This document shows positions 22,982 to 23,428 of a stretch of DNA of 23,428 bases, piece after piece. Made by a program: the position numbers and the translations under genes. The stretch covers positions 1-23,428 of the forward strand of contig JAFDGP010000004.1 of NCBI GenBank assembly GCA_019309245.1, written 5' to 3'. The notes beneath the pieces are model-generated. The model saw only the letters and a program-made list of their open reading frames with translations, ran no database searches and had not been told where the DNA came from. Positions within the stretch are counted from its first letter, which is position 1; each line of letters opens with the position of its first letter. Origin of the DNA: Deltaproteobacteria bacterium. GTDB taxonomy: Bacteria; Desulfobacterota; Desulfobacteria; Desulfobacterales; C00003060.

Positions 22982-23428
22982 ATGCAATACCGCCACGTCC
23001 CCGTTCTGGTCCGTGAGGTGGTTGACTATCTCGGCTGTTCACCGGGAAAGACATATGTCGATGGGACCTTGGGCGGTGCAGGGCACGCCCAGGCGATTCT
23101 TCGCGCCATCGGCCCCGACGGGTTTCTTGTCGGCGTCGATCAAGACCCGGATGCCGTTAAGTGGGCGCGCGAATCTCTTCGCCGTGTCTCATCGAATGTT
23201 GCATTGTTCAACGACAACTTTGCACAACTTCCCTGGATCCTGCAGGCGGCCGGCAAGGCCCGCGTTCACGGGATTGTGCTGGATCTGGGCGTTTCGCGAT
23301 ATCAGCTGGAGGCGGGTGGACGGGGCTTCAGCTTCCAGCGCGACGAGCCCTTGGACATGCGGATGAACCCCGCAACAACCCTTACGGCGGAACAGATAGT
23401 CAATGAATTCTCAGAACACGACAGTGCA
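22982..23428 (+). CDS. rsmH: 16S rRNA m4C1402 methyltransferase RsmH, N-terminal part (3' end outside window)
   Basis: RsmH (MraW) methylates N4 of C1402 in the 16S rRNA decoding centre with S-adenosylmethionine. The visible 149 codons start MQYRHVPVLVREVVDYL and include the SAM-binding DGTLGGAGHA (27-36), then IVLDLGVSRYQL and the family signature GFSFQRDEPLDMRM. The frame is open to the window end. ATG 22982 lies 12 bases after mraZ, the standard dcw order, and is probably co-transcribed from the mraZ promoter. Confidence 0.95.
   Translation, partial: MQYRHVPVLVREVVDYLGCSPGKTYVDGTLGGAGHAQAILRAIGPDGFLVGVDQDPDAVKWARESLRRVSSNVALFNDNFAQLPWILQAAGKARVHGIVLDLGVSRYQLEAGGRGFSFQRDEPLDMRMNPATTLTAEQIVNEFSEHDSA

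Overview
The window is 23.4 kb of bacterial chromosome with GC-rich coding regions. It looks most like a member of the Desulfobacterota (Desulfobacteraceae-type sulfate reducers and relatives). This rests on gene content and style: an apparent UGA-encoded selenoprotein, a YebC/RlmE/RadA/Fur cluster, a large U32 protein, and dispersed palindromic repeats. The taxonomic call is inference.

Layout. (1) 1-290: 3' end of nadA. (2) 354-4060, minus strand: a housekeeping cluster read fur-family regulator, radA, rlmE, yebC, then a GcvH-like gene whose lipoyl-lysine position is Asn. (3) 4281-6743, plus strand: a compact metal-response operon of an ArsR/SmtB sensor, an SO_0444-type metal permease, and a periplasmic DsbA-like thiol oxidoreductase. 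The reading frame of the last gene continues through a TGA exactly where the first Cys of the CxxC active site is expected (Sec-Pro-Tyr-Cys). This is the most interesting item in the window, and conventional gene calling would break it into two fragments. (4) 6840-8276, minus: a dynamin/EHD-like GTPase with C-terminal membrane helices. (5) 8277-8741: a gene-free stretch with a ~124-bp imperfect palindrome followed by a terminator-like hairpin. (6) 8742-13577: a small membrane protein, a two-module U32 protein, an unknown 177-aa protein, a four-helix membrane protein and a small Cys-containing protein. (7) 13625-13960, minus: a small lipoprotein. (8) 14241-20943, plus: a TetR/CecR-like regulator with a tripartite RND efflux system (outer membrane factor, periplasmic adaptor, inner membrane pump), all genes joined by ATGA overlaps. 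(9) 20966-21979: mltG. (10) 22448-23428: start of the dcw cluster (mraZ with a clear three-box operator, then rsmH cut by the window end).

A family of ~200-bp repeats with 16-bp imperfect terminal inverted repeats and a long internal palindrome occurs twice in full (13014-13207 and 22001-22206, same orientation). A right-half copy lies in the tetR leader, and a probable left-end remnant lies near 8576. One full copy has two extra CCGCCTNAGGCGG palindromes in its apical loop.

How the parts work together. The ArsR-type sensor keeps both the alpha-3 Cys-x-Cys and the alpha-5 Asp/His/His/Glu metal sites, and its promoter carries an overlapping imperfect palindrome. The simplest model is metal-induced expression of a Zn/Cd/Cu-type exporter with a Sec-containing periplasmic redox partner. 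The TetR efflux operon has its own -35/-10 with tandem CAAAYGTTTG operators, suggesting autoregulation.
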